Source: Lentzea aerocolonigenes (lineage in GTDB: Bacteria > Actinomycetota > Actinomycetes > Mycobacteriales > Pseudonocardiaceae). Taken from it: a stretch of 36,454 nt of DNA. The position numbers and the translations under genes are program-made. The notes under the pieces are model-generated. The model was not told where the DNA came from. It saw nothing but the letters and a program-made list of their open reading frames with translations, and searched no databases. Shown here piece after piece: positions 22,208 to 30,686 of this stretch. The number at the start of each line of letters is the position of its first letter. Position 1 is the stretch's first letter. The stretch is taken from positions 1-36,454 of the forward strand of contig NZ_JYJG01000259.1 of the NCBI RefSeq assembly GCF_000955955.1, written 5' to 3'.

Positions 22208-24582
22208 GGTATCTGCTGGCACTTCTGTTGGTCGCTGCCGGGCTCACGGCGGGTTCACCGATCGCGATGGCTCATCAGGGGTTGTCGTGGAAAGCCGTCA
22301 ACTCCCCGTTCGCTCTGGACTTCTCCGACGGCAGGCGGACCCTGACCGGGCAGCGCGAGACGTTCTACCGGCTCACAAACGGCACACAGCACTCGTTGAC
22401 GCAGGTCGTTGCGCAGAAACGGGTTCCGGGTGGGGTGCGGTACGTCGTGGCGACCACGGAGGCGTCCAGGACCGCTTCCGTGGTCGTGACCCGCACTCCC
22501 CGCGGGCTGCGAGTGGGCTGGACTTTGGAGCCTTCTCTCGGCGTCGCACAGGTCTCGGCGAACCTCACCGGGTCGTTGGAGGAGCACTTCCTCGGCGGTG
22601 GCGCGCACACGATGTTCGTCGACCTGCAACGACGTGTGCTGCTCAACAAGGCCGTGTTCGTGGGCGCTTCCACGTTCGGCAAGTGCAACAAGAACGGCGC
22701 GCCTTCGACGTTCTTCATGTCCAGCGCTGGGTACGGCATCTACGCAGACACCAAGGCGATCGGCCGGACTGCATTTCCTGGTGCTGCGGCCGATGACCAT
22801 TGTGCGGACAAGCCCGCCCCCTGCCCGGTGACTGCTGGTGTGCCGGACCGGATCCAGCTGTGCTTCAAGACCTCCCGGCTGGACTACGAGATCTATGCGG
22901 GCTCGCCTTCGCAGGTCAACACGTCGTACTTCAAGCGCGTCGGCATGCCGACTTTGCCGCCCGCGCGTCAGTTCGCTTTGACGAAGTGGCGGGACAAGTA
23001 CAACAACTCCGACGAGGTCGTCGAGGACGTCACGCAGTTCCAGGCGCGTGGAGTCCCGTTGAGCACGCTGTGGGTCGACAACCCGTGGGAGCAAGGCCCT
23101 GACGGCGCGCGGCCGACGTATGCGTGCATCGGTGCGTTGAAGTTCGACAAGACGATGTACCCGGACGCACAGGGCACGATCGACTGGATGCGTTCTCGCG
23201 GCGTGAACATGGGTGTGTGGGTGGCGCCGTTCTTGTCGAAGGCCTCTGACGGCAAGGAATGCCCGCACGACTACCCCGCCGGTTCGTTCGCACAGTCGGA
23301 CCGCACCAACGTGTGGGACATCGATCTCACGAATCCGGTCGCGCGCGCTCACTACGAGGCAAAGCTTGAGTCCGTGTTCCGGATGGGCGTGAACTTCGTC
23401 AAGGGCGACCGCGGCGAGGAGCACAACTTCGAGGAGACGACGTTCGCCGGCGGGCCCGGCACGTTGATCCACAACCAGTACCCGTTGTTGTACGCCGAAT
23501 CCGTGGTCAAGATGCTGCGCAAGGTGCACGGCGACGACTACACGACGCTGTTCCGCGCGGGCGGCGACGGCATGCCCGGGATCCTGCACGGGTTCTGGCA
23601 GGCCGACGCCGACATGAGCTTCGACGGTCTGCGGCTCTCCACCCGGCGCGGCATCAACTCGTGGATCTCCGGCCACCCGGTGCAGGGCTCGGACACCGGC
23701 GGCTACCGCAACCTCGGTGGCGGCCCGTCGGAGTCGCTGTTCGTGCGGTGGTCGCAGATGTCCGCGGTGTCGCCGGTGTTCCAGGTCGGCAGCTCGGGCC
23801 GCAACTCGACGCCGTGGGTGTACGACGCGGCGACGTTCGACCGGTTCAAGCGGGCCGCAGTGCTGCACTACGAGCTGTTCCCGTACCTCTACGCCCAAGC
23901 CGTGAAGGCACACGAGGACGGCACACCCATCACGCAGCCGATGGCGTTCCAACACCCCGCGTCGGCCGAGGCGTGGAAGGCCGACCAGCAGTTCATGGTC
24001 GGGCCTGATCTTCTGGCCGCTCCCGTGACGGCCGACCGCGCCGAGGCCGACGGCGCGGCCGGGAAGCCGACGCCGGTCGACGTGTGGCTGCCATCCGGTG
24101 AGTGGATCGACCTGTTCTCCGGTGAGCGCGTGACCGGCGGGCGAACTGTGACGCGGCAGTCCACTTTGGACGAGTTCCCGCTGTACCTGCGGGCGTCCTC
24201 GGCCATGCCGTTCAACTTCCGCACGCCCGACATCTGGTCCGAGGCCTGGGGCGTGAACGATCTGGACCGGCGCGATCGCGCGGGCTGGCTCGTGTCGCCC
24301 GGAGCGGACGGCAAGTTCGGCAACCTGCGGGTGAAGTCGTTCGGCAAGCACATGCTCGTGACGCTGCGGGACGCCCCCGCGGAGTCGCAGCTCATGCTTC
24401 CTGCCGGCGTGAAACAGGTGGTGATCGACGGGAAAGTCCTGAAGGCCTCGACCGTCGAGGAACTCCGCGACAAGACGACGGGCTGGGCGGCTGTCTCCTC
24501 AACGCCCGGCACGTTCGGCGGCACGGTGCTGAAGCTCCTACCCCGACACGGCTCCAGCACCGTGCTGCTCTCTCTCAGCTGA
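22204..24582 (+). CDS. Secreted GH31 family alpha-glycosidase
   Basis: This 792-residue glycoside hydrolase family 31 protein has a Sec signal (VRYLLALLLVAAGLTAG), an N-terminal beta-domain and a TIM barrel. The nucleophile is probably Asp402 (VNFVKGDRGE), matching the KxDxGE type found in alpha-xylosidases and alpha-galactosidases. The acid/base is probably Asp468 (FWQADAD). A beta-sandwich tail ends the protein. Four cysteines (161, 200, 207, 220) may form disulfides. The GTG start overlaps the GH28 stop, so it is translationally coupled and should act on the same polysaccharide, possibly removing alpha-linked side sugars. Its 3' end overlaps the convergent MarR gene by 8 bp. Confidence 0.9.
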   Translation: MRYLLALLLVAAGLTAGSPIAMAHQGLSWKAVNSPFALDFSDGRRTLTGQRETFYRLTNGTQHSLTQVVAQKRVPGGVRYVVATTEASRTASVVVTRTPRGLRVGWTLEPSLGVAQVSANLTGSLEEHFLGGGAHTMFVDLQRRVLLNKAVFVGASTFGKCNKNGAPSTFFMSSAGYGIYADTKAIGRTAFPGAAADDHCADKPAPCPVTAGVPDRIQLCFKTSRLDYEIYAGSPSQVNTSYFKRVGMPTLPPARQFALTKWRDKYNNSDEVVEDVTQFQARGVPLSTLWVDNPWEQGPDGARPTYACIGALKFDKTMYPDAQGTIDWMRSRGVNMGVWVAPFLSKASDGKECPHDYPAGSFAQSDRTNVWDIDLTNPVARAHYEAKLESVFRMGVNFVKGDRGEEHNFEETTFAGGPGTLIHNQYPLLYAESVVKMLRKVHGDDYTTLFRAGGDGMPGILHGFWQADADMSFDGLRLSTRRGINSWISGHPVQGSDTGGYRNLGGGPSESLFVRWSQMSAVSPVFQVGSSGRNSTPWVYDAATFDRFKRAAVLHYELFPYLYAQAVKAHEDGTPITQPMAFQHPASAEAWKADQQFMVGPDLLAAPVTADRAEADGAAGKPTPVDVWLPSGEWIDLFSGERVTGGRTVTRQSTLDEFPLYLRASSAMPFNFRTPDIWSEAWGVNDLDRRDRAGWLVSPGADGKFGNLRVKSFGKHMLVTLRDAPAESQLMLPAGVKQVVIDGKVLKASTVEELRDKTTGWAAVSSTPGTFGGTVLKLLPRHGSSTVLLSLS

Positions 24583-25036
24583 GGTCCGCGACGCGCGCCT
24601 GGAGGTCGTCCACGAACCGGCTGAGCAGCCGGCCGAACGTCCGCTGGTCCTCGTCCGGCCAGTCGGCGATCGCGCCGGTGAACCAGCCGAGGACGGCCTC
24701 CAGGTAGCGTCCCGCCGCCGCGGCGCCCTGATCGGTCAGTTCGATCAGACGCGCGCGCTGGTCGTTCGGATCGGTGACGCGGCGGACCAGATCGGCGCGC
24801 TCCAGATCGTGCAGGAGCCTCGTGACGTGCGGGCCGACGACCTGCATCCGCGACGCGATCTCCCCCACCCGCAGGGGCTGCCCTGCCATGCGCAACGTGA
24901 CCAGCACGGTGAGGGCAGGGCGGTCCAGCGGGATGCCCACGTGCTCCATCGCCCGCTCGACCAGCTGGCTCTTGTTGAGCACGGTGCCCAGTTGCATCAG
25001 CTGCCGCAGCATCGCCGCGGGATCCGGACTGCCCAC
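24575..25036 (-). CDS. MarR-family regulator
   Basis: This 153-residue MarR-type repressor has a winged helix-turn-helix at about residues 50-95 (LRVGEIASRMQVVGPHVTRL, then the wing VTDPNDQRARLIELT). I took the GTG at 25036; a TTG directly before it is also possible. TAGGTAGG lies just upstream, inside the first operator. It is divergent from the FAD monooxygenase gene, and two palindromes between the genes fit the usual MarR mode, where a small phenolic or drug-like ligand relieves repression of the divergent enzyme. Confidence 0.92.
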   Translation of the reverse strand: MGSPDPAAMLRQLMQLGTVLNKSQLVERAMEHVGIPLDRPALTVLVTLRMAGQPLRVGEIASRMQVVGPHVTRLLHDLERADLVRRVTDPNDQRARLIELTDQGAAAAGRYLEAVLGWFTGAIADWPDEDQRTFGRLLSRFVDDLQARVADLS

Positions 25037-25044
25037 CAATTACC

Positions 25045-25059
25045 TACCTAACTTAGGTA
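25045..25059. promoter_or_regulatory. MarR operator 1
   Basis: TACCTAA-C-TTAGGTA is a perfect palindrome 9 bp upstream of the MarR start. Its centre at 25052 is 40 bp from that of operator 2. Confidence 0.75.
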
Positions 25060-25084
25060 TGTGTCTGCTACGGTCGAAGAAGGA

Positions 25085-25099
25085 TACCTAAGTTAGCTA
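25085..25099. promoter_or_regulatory. MarR operator 2
   Basis: TACCTAA-G-TTAGCTA matches operator 1 with one mismatch in the right arm. It lies just before the GGAGGG ribosome site of the monooxygenase gene, so a bound repressor would block its transcription. Confidence 0.75.
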
Positions 25100-25111
25100 A
25101 TTGGAGGGACC

Positions 25112-26290
25112 ATGAGCACCGTCCTGATCTCCGGCGCCAGCATCGCCGGGCCCGCCCTCGCGTTCTGGCTGCGGCGGCACGGTTTCGACGTCACCGTGGT
25201 GGAGAAGTCGCATGCGTTGCGTGGAGGTGGCTACCCCATCGACATCCGCGGCAGTGCGTTAGGAGTGGTCGAGCGGATGGGCCTGCTCCCCCGGCTGCGC
25301 GAGGCCCACGTGCACACGCGGCAGCTCACGTTCCTCAACGCGGACGGCGGCCTGGTGGCGTCGATCCGGCCCGAGTCGATCACCCGCAGCGACGACCGCG
25401 ACCTGGAGGTGCGGCGCGGCGATCTCGCCGAGATCCTCTACTCCACCGTGCGGGACGACGTGGAGTTCTTGTTCGACAACACCATCGTGGCGATGTCCGA
25501 GCACTCCGGCGGCGTGGACGTGACGTTCCACAGTGGACTCCAGCGCACCTATGACCACGTCATCGGCGCGGACGGGCTGCACTCGGCGGTGCGGACGCTG
25601 ACGTTCGGGCCGGAGGAGCAGTTCCACCGCTACCTCGGCTACTGCTTCGCGGGGTTCACCATGCCGAACCACCTCGGGTTGACGCGGGAAGGCCTGATGT
25701 GGAACGAGCCTGGTCGCGCTGCGACGCTGTACGCGGTGGGCTCGGGTGAGAGCGTGCACGGGTTTCTGAGCTTCTCGCGTGCCGAAGCTCCGTTCGGGGC
25801 GTTCCGCGATCCCGAGGCGCAGCGCGAACTGGTGGCGTCGACGTTCGCCGGGGACGGGTGGGAGGTGCCTCGGATGGTCGCGGCGATGAAGGAGGCCGAC
25901 GACCTGTTCTTCGACACGGTCAGCCAGATCCACCTGCCGCGCTGGTCGTCCGGGCGGGTCGCGCTGGTCGGTGACGCCGCCTACGCGCCTTCGTTCCTCA
26001 CGGGGCAGGGATCGAGCCTCGCGCTGGTCGGTGCTTACGTGCTGGCGGGTCACCTGGCCACTTCCGATCGTGCGTTCGAGGCGTACGAACGCGAGATCCG
26101 GCCGTTCGTCGAGGCGAACCAGGGCCTGGTTGAGGAGGGCAACGCGCAGCTGTTCCCCGGCACGCCCGAGGCGTTGGCTCAGCGCAACGCCGCCCTGCGT
26201 GAGCTCACGACCATGCCGGCCGACGCGGCGCGTCCCGAGCACTCGGCTTTGACGCTGCCGGATTTCGGCTCCGTGCTGCTAGCTCCGTGA
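25112..26290 (+). CDS. FAD-dependent monooxygenase (group A)
   Basis: This 392-residue flavoprotein is of the PHBH/TetX type. The FAD-binding fold starts at residue 4 (ISGASIAGPALAFWLRRHG) and ends with the acidic residue in VVEK. The DG motif is GADGLHSAVR and the second FAD motif is RVALVGDAAYAPSFLTGQG. Such enzymes hydroxylate aromatic or polyketide-like substrates using NAD(P)H and oxygen; TetX and rifampicin monooxygenases are relatives. It is preceded by GGAGGG and controlled by the divergent MarR system. Drug inactivation or aromatic catabolism are both possible. Confidence 0.92.
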   Translation: MSTVLISGASIAGPALAFWLRRHGFDVTVVEKSHALRGGGYPIDIRGSALGVVERMGLLPRLREAHVHTRQLTFLNADGGLVASIRPESITRSDDRDLEVRRGDLAEILYSTVRDDVEFLFDNTIVAMSEHSGGVDVTFHSGLQRTYDHVIGADGLHSAVRTLTFGPEEQFHRYLGYCFAGFTMPNHLGLTREGLMWNEPGRAATLYAVGSGESVHGFLSFSRAEAPFGAFRDPEAQRELVASTFAGDGWEVPRMVAAMKEADDLFFDTVSQIHLPRWSSGRVALVGDAAYAPSFLTGQGSSLALVGAYVLAGHLATSDRAFEAYEREIRPFVEANQGLVEEGNAQLFPGTPEALAQRNAALRELTTMPADAARPEHSALTLPDFGSVLLAP

Positions 26291-26338
26291 CAGGCTCCGC
26301 ACAGGCTGCTCACAGAAACGAGCCGCAACCTGGTTCGC

Positions 26339-27127
26339 ATGACGGACAACCACGACCGCGGCCTCCAGTTCGACCTCGCCACGCTCTTCGGACGCCGGCG
26401 GGCGTTGTCGCTGCTCGGCGGCGCAGGCCTCACGCTCGTGGCCTGCGCCCCGTCGACCACCACTTCCAGCCCGACCACCAGCGGTTCCTCGGCAGCCGCC
26501 GGTAGCGCGCTGGAGGCCATCCCCGAGGAGACCGCCGGCCCGTTCCCCGGCGACGGCTCCAACGGCCCGAACGCGCTCACCCAGAGCGGCATCGTGCGTT
26601 CGGACATCCGCTCCAGCTTCGGCAGCTCCACCAAGACCGCCGAGGGCGTGCAGCTGAACATCGAGCTGACCGTGCAGAACGAGGACGGCAAGCCGTACGC
26701 GGGCGCGGCCGTCTACCTGTGGCACTGCGACATCAACGGTGACTACTCGATGTACTCGGACCGCGTGAAGAACGAGAACTTCCTGCGCGGGGTCCAGGAA
26801 GCCGATTCCAGTGGCAGGTTGAAGTTCGTCAGCGTCTTCCCCGGCGCGTACTCGGGGCGCTGGCCGCACATCCACTTCGAGGTGTACCCCAGCCTGGCCG
26901 AGGCGACCAAGGCGGGCAACAAGATCACGACCTCGCAGCTCGCGTTGCCAGAGGCGACGTGCAAGGAGGTCTACGGCACGACCGGGTACACGCAGAGCGT
27001 CCGGAACATGTCGAGGACCTCCTTGCAGCAGGACATGGTGTTCCGCGACGGGGTCGACCACCAGATGGCGACGATGTCGGGCAGCACGCAGTCCGGTTAC
27101 ACGGCCTCACTCACCTTCGCGGTTTAG
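26339..27127 (+). CDS. Secreted intradiol ring-cleavage dioxygenase
   Basis: This 262-residue exported dioxygenase opens catechol-type rings between the hydroxyls using non-heme Fe(III). The N-terminus has a twin-arginine-like GRRRALSLLGGAGLT and a lipobox LVAC (Cys36), so it is probably a surface lipoprotein, followed by a Ser/Thr-rich linker. The iron ligands are Tyr136 (INGDYS), Tyr171 (GAYSGRWP), His177 and His179 (PHIHFEVY). Extracellular intradiol enzymes of this kind are known in actinomycetes growing on lignocellulose. It faces the heme peroxidase gene, and their stops overlap in TTAG. It follows the monooxygenase gene by 48 bp. Confidence 0.93.
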   Translation: MTDNHDRGLQFDLATLFGRRRALSLLGGAGLTLVACAPSTTTSSPTTSGSSAAAGSALEAIPEETAGPFPGDGSNGPNALTQSGIVRSDIRSSFGSSTKTAEGVQLNIELTVQNEDGKPYAGAAVYLWHCDINGDYSMYSDRVKNENFLRGVQEADSSGRLKFVSVFPGAYSGRWPHIHFEVYPSLAEATKAGNKITTSQLALPEATCKEVYGTTGYTQSVRNMSRTSLQQDMVFRDGVDHQMATMSGSTQSGYTASLTFAV

Positions 27128-29208
27128 GTGACCCGTCGCCACAAGGCGGGGGTGACCGGAGGCGTCCAGTCCAGTTGCGACCGGTGCGCCTGGCGGCAGA
27201 CGTAGGTGGTGCCGCGGTAGACGATCACGTCGTCGATCGCGTACGCCGTGGCGTTCGCCCACGAGGGCAGGATCGGGATCTCCGAGAGGAACACGTCGTC
27301 CTCCACCTCAGCGCTGGTGTTCATCCGGATGATCTCGCCCAGCGTGTGCCGGAAGGACACTCCGTATCGGTTCTGGATGTCGGTCAGCACCGGATCGTTG
27401 GCGTAGAAGAACCTGTCGCCGTCCCGCAGGTTCTCGAACTGCTTCTTCCAGATCGCCTCCTGCAGCTCGCCGAGCTCGTGGCCGGCGCGGTGCGGCTCGG
27501 CGGACATGCCGACGAACGCGTCGAGCCGGTTCACGTCGGTGTACATCGCGCGCATCCGGGCGGCGTCGGTGGAACGCCGGGTGCCCGTCACGCCCATCGT
27601 CTCGGCCGCGGCCGGCACGTCGAGCGGCACGATGTTGCCCGCGCCGTCCCGCAACCGGACGAAGTCGATGATGTCCGGGTCGTTGATCGGGTCGTTCGGG
27701 TTGATCTGCGGGTCGCTCGGCCAGGAGCTGGTCGGCTCGCCGCTCACCGCGTCGAAGCTGGTCTTCGCGGCCAGGCCGTACGCGCGGCGCAGGTCGTTGT
27801 ACAGCGGCAACCCGTGGTCGCGGCCGCGGGCGATGTCGATCGCGGCGAGGTCGCTGACGCCGCGGAAGCACTGCGGCAGCTCCGGGCCGTCGAGGCAACC
27901 GGGGTTGCCCGGCACCGGGATCTGGAACAGGACGCTGCGCAGCTGGTTGTCGATCTGCGCGTCGTTGCGGTACTCCGGCTCGGCGCCGATGCCCTGCAGC
28001 ACCGGTGCGACGCCGATGCCCGCGAGCAGGTCGGGGTTGAAGAAGGCGACGTTCAGCGGCACGACCAGCACGACCTCGCCGTCCTCGTGTTCGACCTCGA
28101 TGCCTTGCGCCTCAAAGGCTTCCAGCTGCGCCTCGGTGTAGGTGCCCTCTGGTGCGATCGGTTCGAGCTCACCGTGGATGAAGCTGTGCGCCCGATAGCC
28201 GACGACCGCGAACTCGTTGGACAGACTGGCGTTCACCGCCGGGTTGTAGCCGCGGTAGGGGGACAGCTGCACTCCGAAGGCGGGCAGGAACTCGGTGTAG
28301 GTGATCCACTGCTGCTCAGCGCCGACCACGCGCCGCGCGATGTCGAACGCGGCCTGCGGGGACAGGGTTCGCGGCAGGGAGTTGACGATCCTGTTGTGCT
28401 CCAACGCGAACAGCGTGTGCGTCGCGGTGAGGGCCATGTTCTCGTTGGCCCGCACGTCTCCGGCGACCATCGCTTTGTCCGGTGTCGCCTGAAGACGTCC
28501 GTCCGCGGCCATGACCGGAGCTTTGGCGGCGTCACCGCGTGAGTCACGTCGCGGCAGCATTCCCTTGTCCAGCAACAGCCGCGCGCCGTTGTCGGCGAGG
28601 TTGCCGTCGACCGTGCCCTCGCGCAGCCATTCCAGCCGCGTCACGTCCGGGCCGTAGACGCTGGAGCCGTCGATGTAGCTGTCGACGGTGTTGATCTGCT
28701 GCCTGACGGTGTCGATCCCCGTGCCAGGAGCTGCCGGGGTGCGCATGAACCCGATGGAGCCGAGATCGTTGCGGAACCCCTCGAGCGGATCGTTGCGGTC
28801 GAACGGAAGTGGCGCGTTCTCCCCGCCGGCCTCCTGACGCAGGCCGAAGGTGTGGTCCATGAACTGTCCCCACACGAAGCCCCACTGCGAGACTCCGCGC
28901 TCGGAGAACAGGTTCTGCGCGGTGTCGTTGTAGAGGCGGTTGCTGACGTAGCGCGCGCTCGGCCCGCTGACCGGCCTCGCGACTCCGTCCGCGTAGCGCG
29001 CCGGGGCGACGCGCAGGTACTCGGTGTTCGTCCTGCCCCACTCGGGATGGGCGAGGTTGTTGCAGCTTCCGTCGAGGGTGCGCGTGGTGAGGTCGCACGC
29101 CAGGACTGTGTCGTCGGTCGGGGACGCGGCGGAGGTACCGGCGGAACCGGTGAGAACCAGCGCGGCACTGGCGGCGAATGGAAGCCATGCGCCGGTGAGT
29201 CTTGCCAT
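27124..29208 (-). CDS. Secreted animal-type heme peroxidase with C-terminal CBM5/12-like domain
   Basis: This 694-residue exported peroxidase has a Sec signal at about residues 1-28. The animal heme peroxidase domain shows distal His119 (WGQFMDHTFGL), catalytic Arg253 (GDVRANENMA), the helix TATHTLFALEHNRIVN, proximal His341 (VGYRAHSF) and RGRDHGLPLYNDLR. Residues 650-694 (WANATAYAIDDVIVYRG, then YVCRQAH and the W..P.LW end) form a CBM5/12-like carbohydrate-binding module, which usually binds chitin or cellulose. The start at 29208 was chosen because the signal peptide follows it directly; the extension to 29445 is Arg-rich and unlike any family. It converges with the dioxygenase gene. Oxidation of phenolics at a polysaccharide surface is inferred. 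Confidence 0.92.
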   Translation of the reverse strand: MARLTGAWLPFAASAALVLTGSAGTSAASPTDDTVLACDLTTRTLDGSCNNLAHPEWGRTNTEYLRVAPARYADGVARPVSGPSARYVSNRLYNDTAQNLFSERGVSQWGFVWGQFMDHTFGLRQEAGGENAPLPFDRNDPLEGFRNDLGSIGFMRTPAAPGTGIDTVRQQINTVDSYIDGSSVYGPDVTRLEWLREGTVDGNLADNGARLLLDKGMLPRRDSRGDAAKAPVMAADGRLQATPDKAMVAGDVRANENMALTATHTLFALEHNRIVNSLPRTLSPQAAFDIARRVVGAEQQWITYTEFLPAFGVQLSPYRGYNPAVNASLSNEFAVVGYRAHSFIHGELEPIAPEGTYTEAQLEAFEAQGIEVEHEDGEVVLVVPLNVAFFNPDLLAGIGVAPVLQGIGAEPEYRNDAQIDNQLRSVLFQIPVPGNPGCLDGPELPQCFRGVSDLAAIDIARGRDHGLPLYNDLRRAYGLAAKTSFDAVSGEPTSSWPSDPQINPNDPINDPDIIDFVRLRDGAGNIVPLDVPAAAETMGVTGTRRSTDAARMRAMYTDVNRLDAFVGMSAEPHRAGHELGELQEAIWKKQFENLRDGDRFFYANDPVLTDIQNRYGVSFRHTLGEIIRMNTSAEVEDDVFLSEIPILPSWANATAYAIDDVIVYRGTTYVCRQAHRSQLDWTPPVTPALWRRVT

Positions 29209-29303
29209 GAGGTTTTGCCTTCTTTCATTCCCCTTCTGTTGGCACGGCAGCGGTTTCCGCAGGCTACGCGCGTGCGGCGGGGCGGAATAAGGACGCGAAC
29301 CCC

Positions 29304-30605
29304 TTAAGTCCTGGCGAGCGCGAGCCACAGTTCGGCGCGCAGTCCTGGCGACTCGAGCGACCTGTTCAGGGCCTGTTCTGCTTTGCGCACACGGTTTTTG
29401 AGCGTGTGCCGGTGCACGCCGAGTGCGGTCGCGGCCGGGTCCCACGCGCCGTGGTGGGACAGCCAGACCTTCAGGGTTTCCCGCGTCTCCTGATCAAGTG
29501 GCCGCAGCAACGCGTCGGCGAACCCGTCGGGGAGCTTGACGCCGGCGAAGTCCTCGAAGTTCCTGATGCCCGCGTCACGGGCCTGCCTCGCTTCGCGGTA
29601 ACCCCGCGCGACTTCGGTTGCGTCCACTTCGGACGATGAGAAGCCGTCGAACTCGGGTGCCAGCACAACCGTGTTGCCCTCGTATTCGGCCCAGAACACG
29701 TCGTGCTCAGGTGGTTCGCCGATGAGGAACACCCGGAACCGCTCGGGCAGGCCGTCGACCGGCAGCCCGGCGAGCAGCAACCGGAACTGACAGGTGCGCA
29801 GCTCCCGGTGGGCGGCGTCGACCGCGTCGTTCTGCGCGAGCGCCAGGGTCAGGAGGGAGGCCGCTGTGTTGACGATGCTGAGGTCGGCGGCGTCGAGCGG
29901 GCCATCGGTGCCCACCGCCAGCACTCCCCTGGCTCGGCTGCCCAGGACCTGCAGGAAGATGTGCTGCCCGACCGCCTCGAACGCGGCGCTGGCCAGCCCG
30001 CCCGCGGTCCGCAGCCTCGCGACCTCGGCGGTGAGATCAGGTACGGGACGCGAGTCGCTGGACTGGGTCAGGCTCGGGACGAGGCGCGGATTGTGTGCGT
30101 GGACGGGTTCCCCGGCGGCGTCCAGCAGCACCACCCAGCCGCTGATCCACTGTCCGAGCCGCCGCACCACCCCCGCCACCCCTGCTCTGACCGCCGCCCT
30201 GGTGAGCGCTTTCTGAGCCTCGCTGGTCCTGGCGAGAGCCGCGTACTCGTCCGCGGCCAGGGCCTTGGACACCGCCTTGCTGATGGCGATGAACGGCACC
30301 TCGCGCGGCACCTCGACCAGTCCCAGACCCGCGTTCGCCGCCGCTTCCACCACCGCGGGCGGCACCACGTCGTGACCGAGGCCGGTGCCGAAGCCGAGCC
30401 CGACGACCCCGGCACGCACCAGGCGTTGGACGTAGTCCTGGTCGATCGGCCTCAGCCCGGTCGTCAGGAGCAGCTCGCCGCCCTCCAGGAACGGCGTGGG
30501 ATCGGCGAGCTCCGTCCCGTGCACCCATCCGACCGGCTTCGACACGTCCCCCGCCAGCACCGGCAACCGGAGCTGGCGCGCGAGTTCCTGCAGCGTGATG
30601 GGCAT
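29304..30605 (-). CDS. PucR-family regulator, probably of GABA use
   Basis: This 433-residue regulator has a PucR N-terminal domain (residues 1-120, LQELARQLRLPVLAGD), a central GAF-like/CdaR region and a C-terminal PucR helix-turn-helix (TLKVWLSHHGAWDPAATALG, then VHRHTLKNRVRKAEQAL). It is divergent from gabT with 81 bp between start codons. In corynebacteria a PucR-type protein activates gabTDP, so GABA-responsive control is inferred. No ribosome site is visible, and the transcript may be leaderless (TACAAA lies just upstream as a possible -10). Confidence 0.9.
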   Translation of the reverse strand: MPITLQELARQLRLPVLAGDVSKPVGWVHGTELADPTPFLEGGELLLTTGLRPIDQDYVQRLVRAGVVGLGFGTGLGHDVVPPAVVEAAANAGLGLVEVPREVPFIAISKAVSKALAADEYAALARTSEAQKALTRAAVRAGVAGVVRRLGQWISGWVVLLDAAGEPVHAHNPRLVPSLTQSSDSRPVPDLTAEVARLRTAGGLASAAFEAVGQHIFLQVLGSRARGVLAVGTDGPLDAADLSIVNTAASLLTLALAQNDAVDAAHRELRTCQFRLLLAGLPVDGLPERFRVFLIGEPPEHDVFWAEYEGNTVVLAPEFDGFSSSEVDATEVARGYREARQARDAGIRNFEDFAGVKLPDGFADALLRPLDQETRETLKVWLSHHGAWDPAATALGVHRHTLKNRVRKAEQALNRSLESPGLRAELWLALART

Positions 30606-30631
30606 GTGCCACTTTGTACATCTGTGTGCGG

Positions 30632-30647
30632 TGAGATCGCCATCTCA
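30632..30647. promoter_or_regulatory. Palindrome in the PucR-gabT intergenic region
   Basis: TGAGAT-CGCC-ATCTCA is a perfect 16-bp inverted repeat midway between the divergent genes. It is the best candidate PucR binding site. Confidence 0.5.
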
Positions 30648-30658
30648 GACACTGCGCA

Positions 30659-30675
30659 GGCCCTTGACCAGGGCC
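30659..30675 (+). promoter_or_regulatory. Hairpin before gabT
   Basis: GGCCCT-TGACC-AGGGCC ends 11 nt before the gabT start, where the ribosome site should be. No Shine-Dalgarno motif is visible, so the hairpin may modulate translation, or it may be a second regulator site. Confidence 0.45.
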
Positions 30676-30686
30676 ATGCTGAGAAC

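Noticed and set aside
22255..24351. Open frame of about 698 codons antisense to GH31
   Set aside because: Its composition (Arg, His, Val, Gln rich) is typical of the opposite strand of high-GC genes, and GH31 motifs are clear on the plus strand.
2942..27127. A beta-ketoadipate catabolic cluster linking the PcaD-like hydrolase and the intradiol dioxygenase
   Set aside because: The genes are about 23 kb apart, the dioxygenase is exported, and no other pca genes are present.
29208..29445. N-terminal extension of the peroxidase to 29445
   Set aside because: The added 79 residues are Arg/Ala-rich and lie upstream of a normal signal peptide that starts at 29208.
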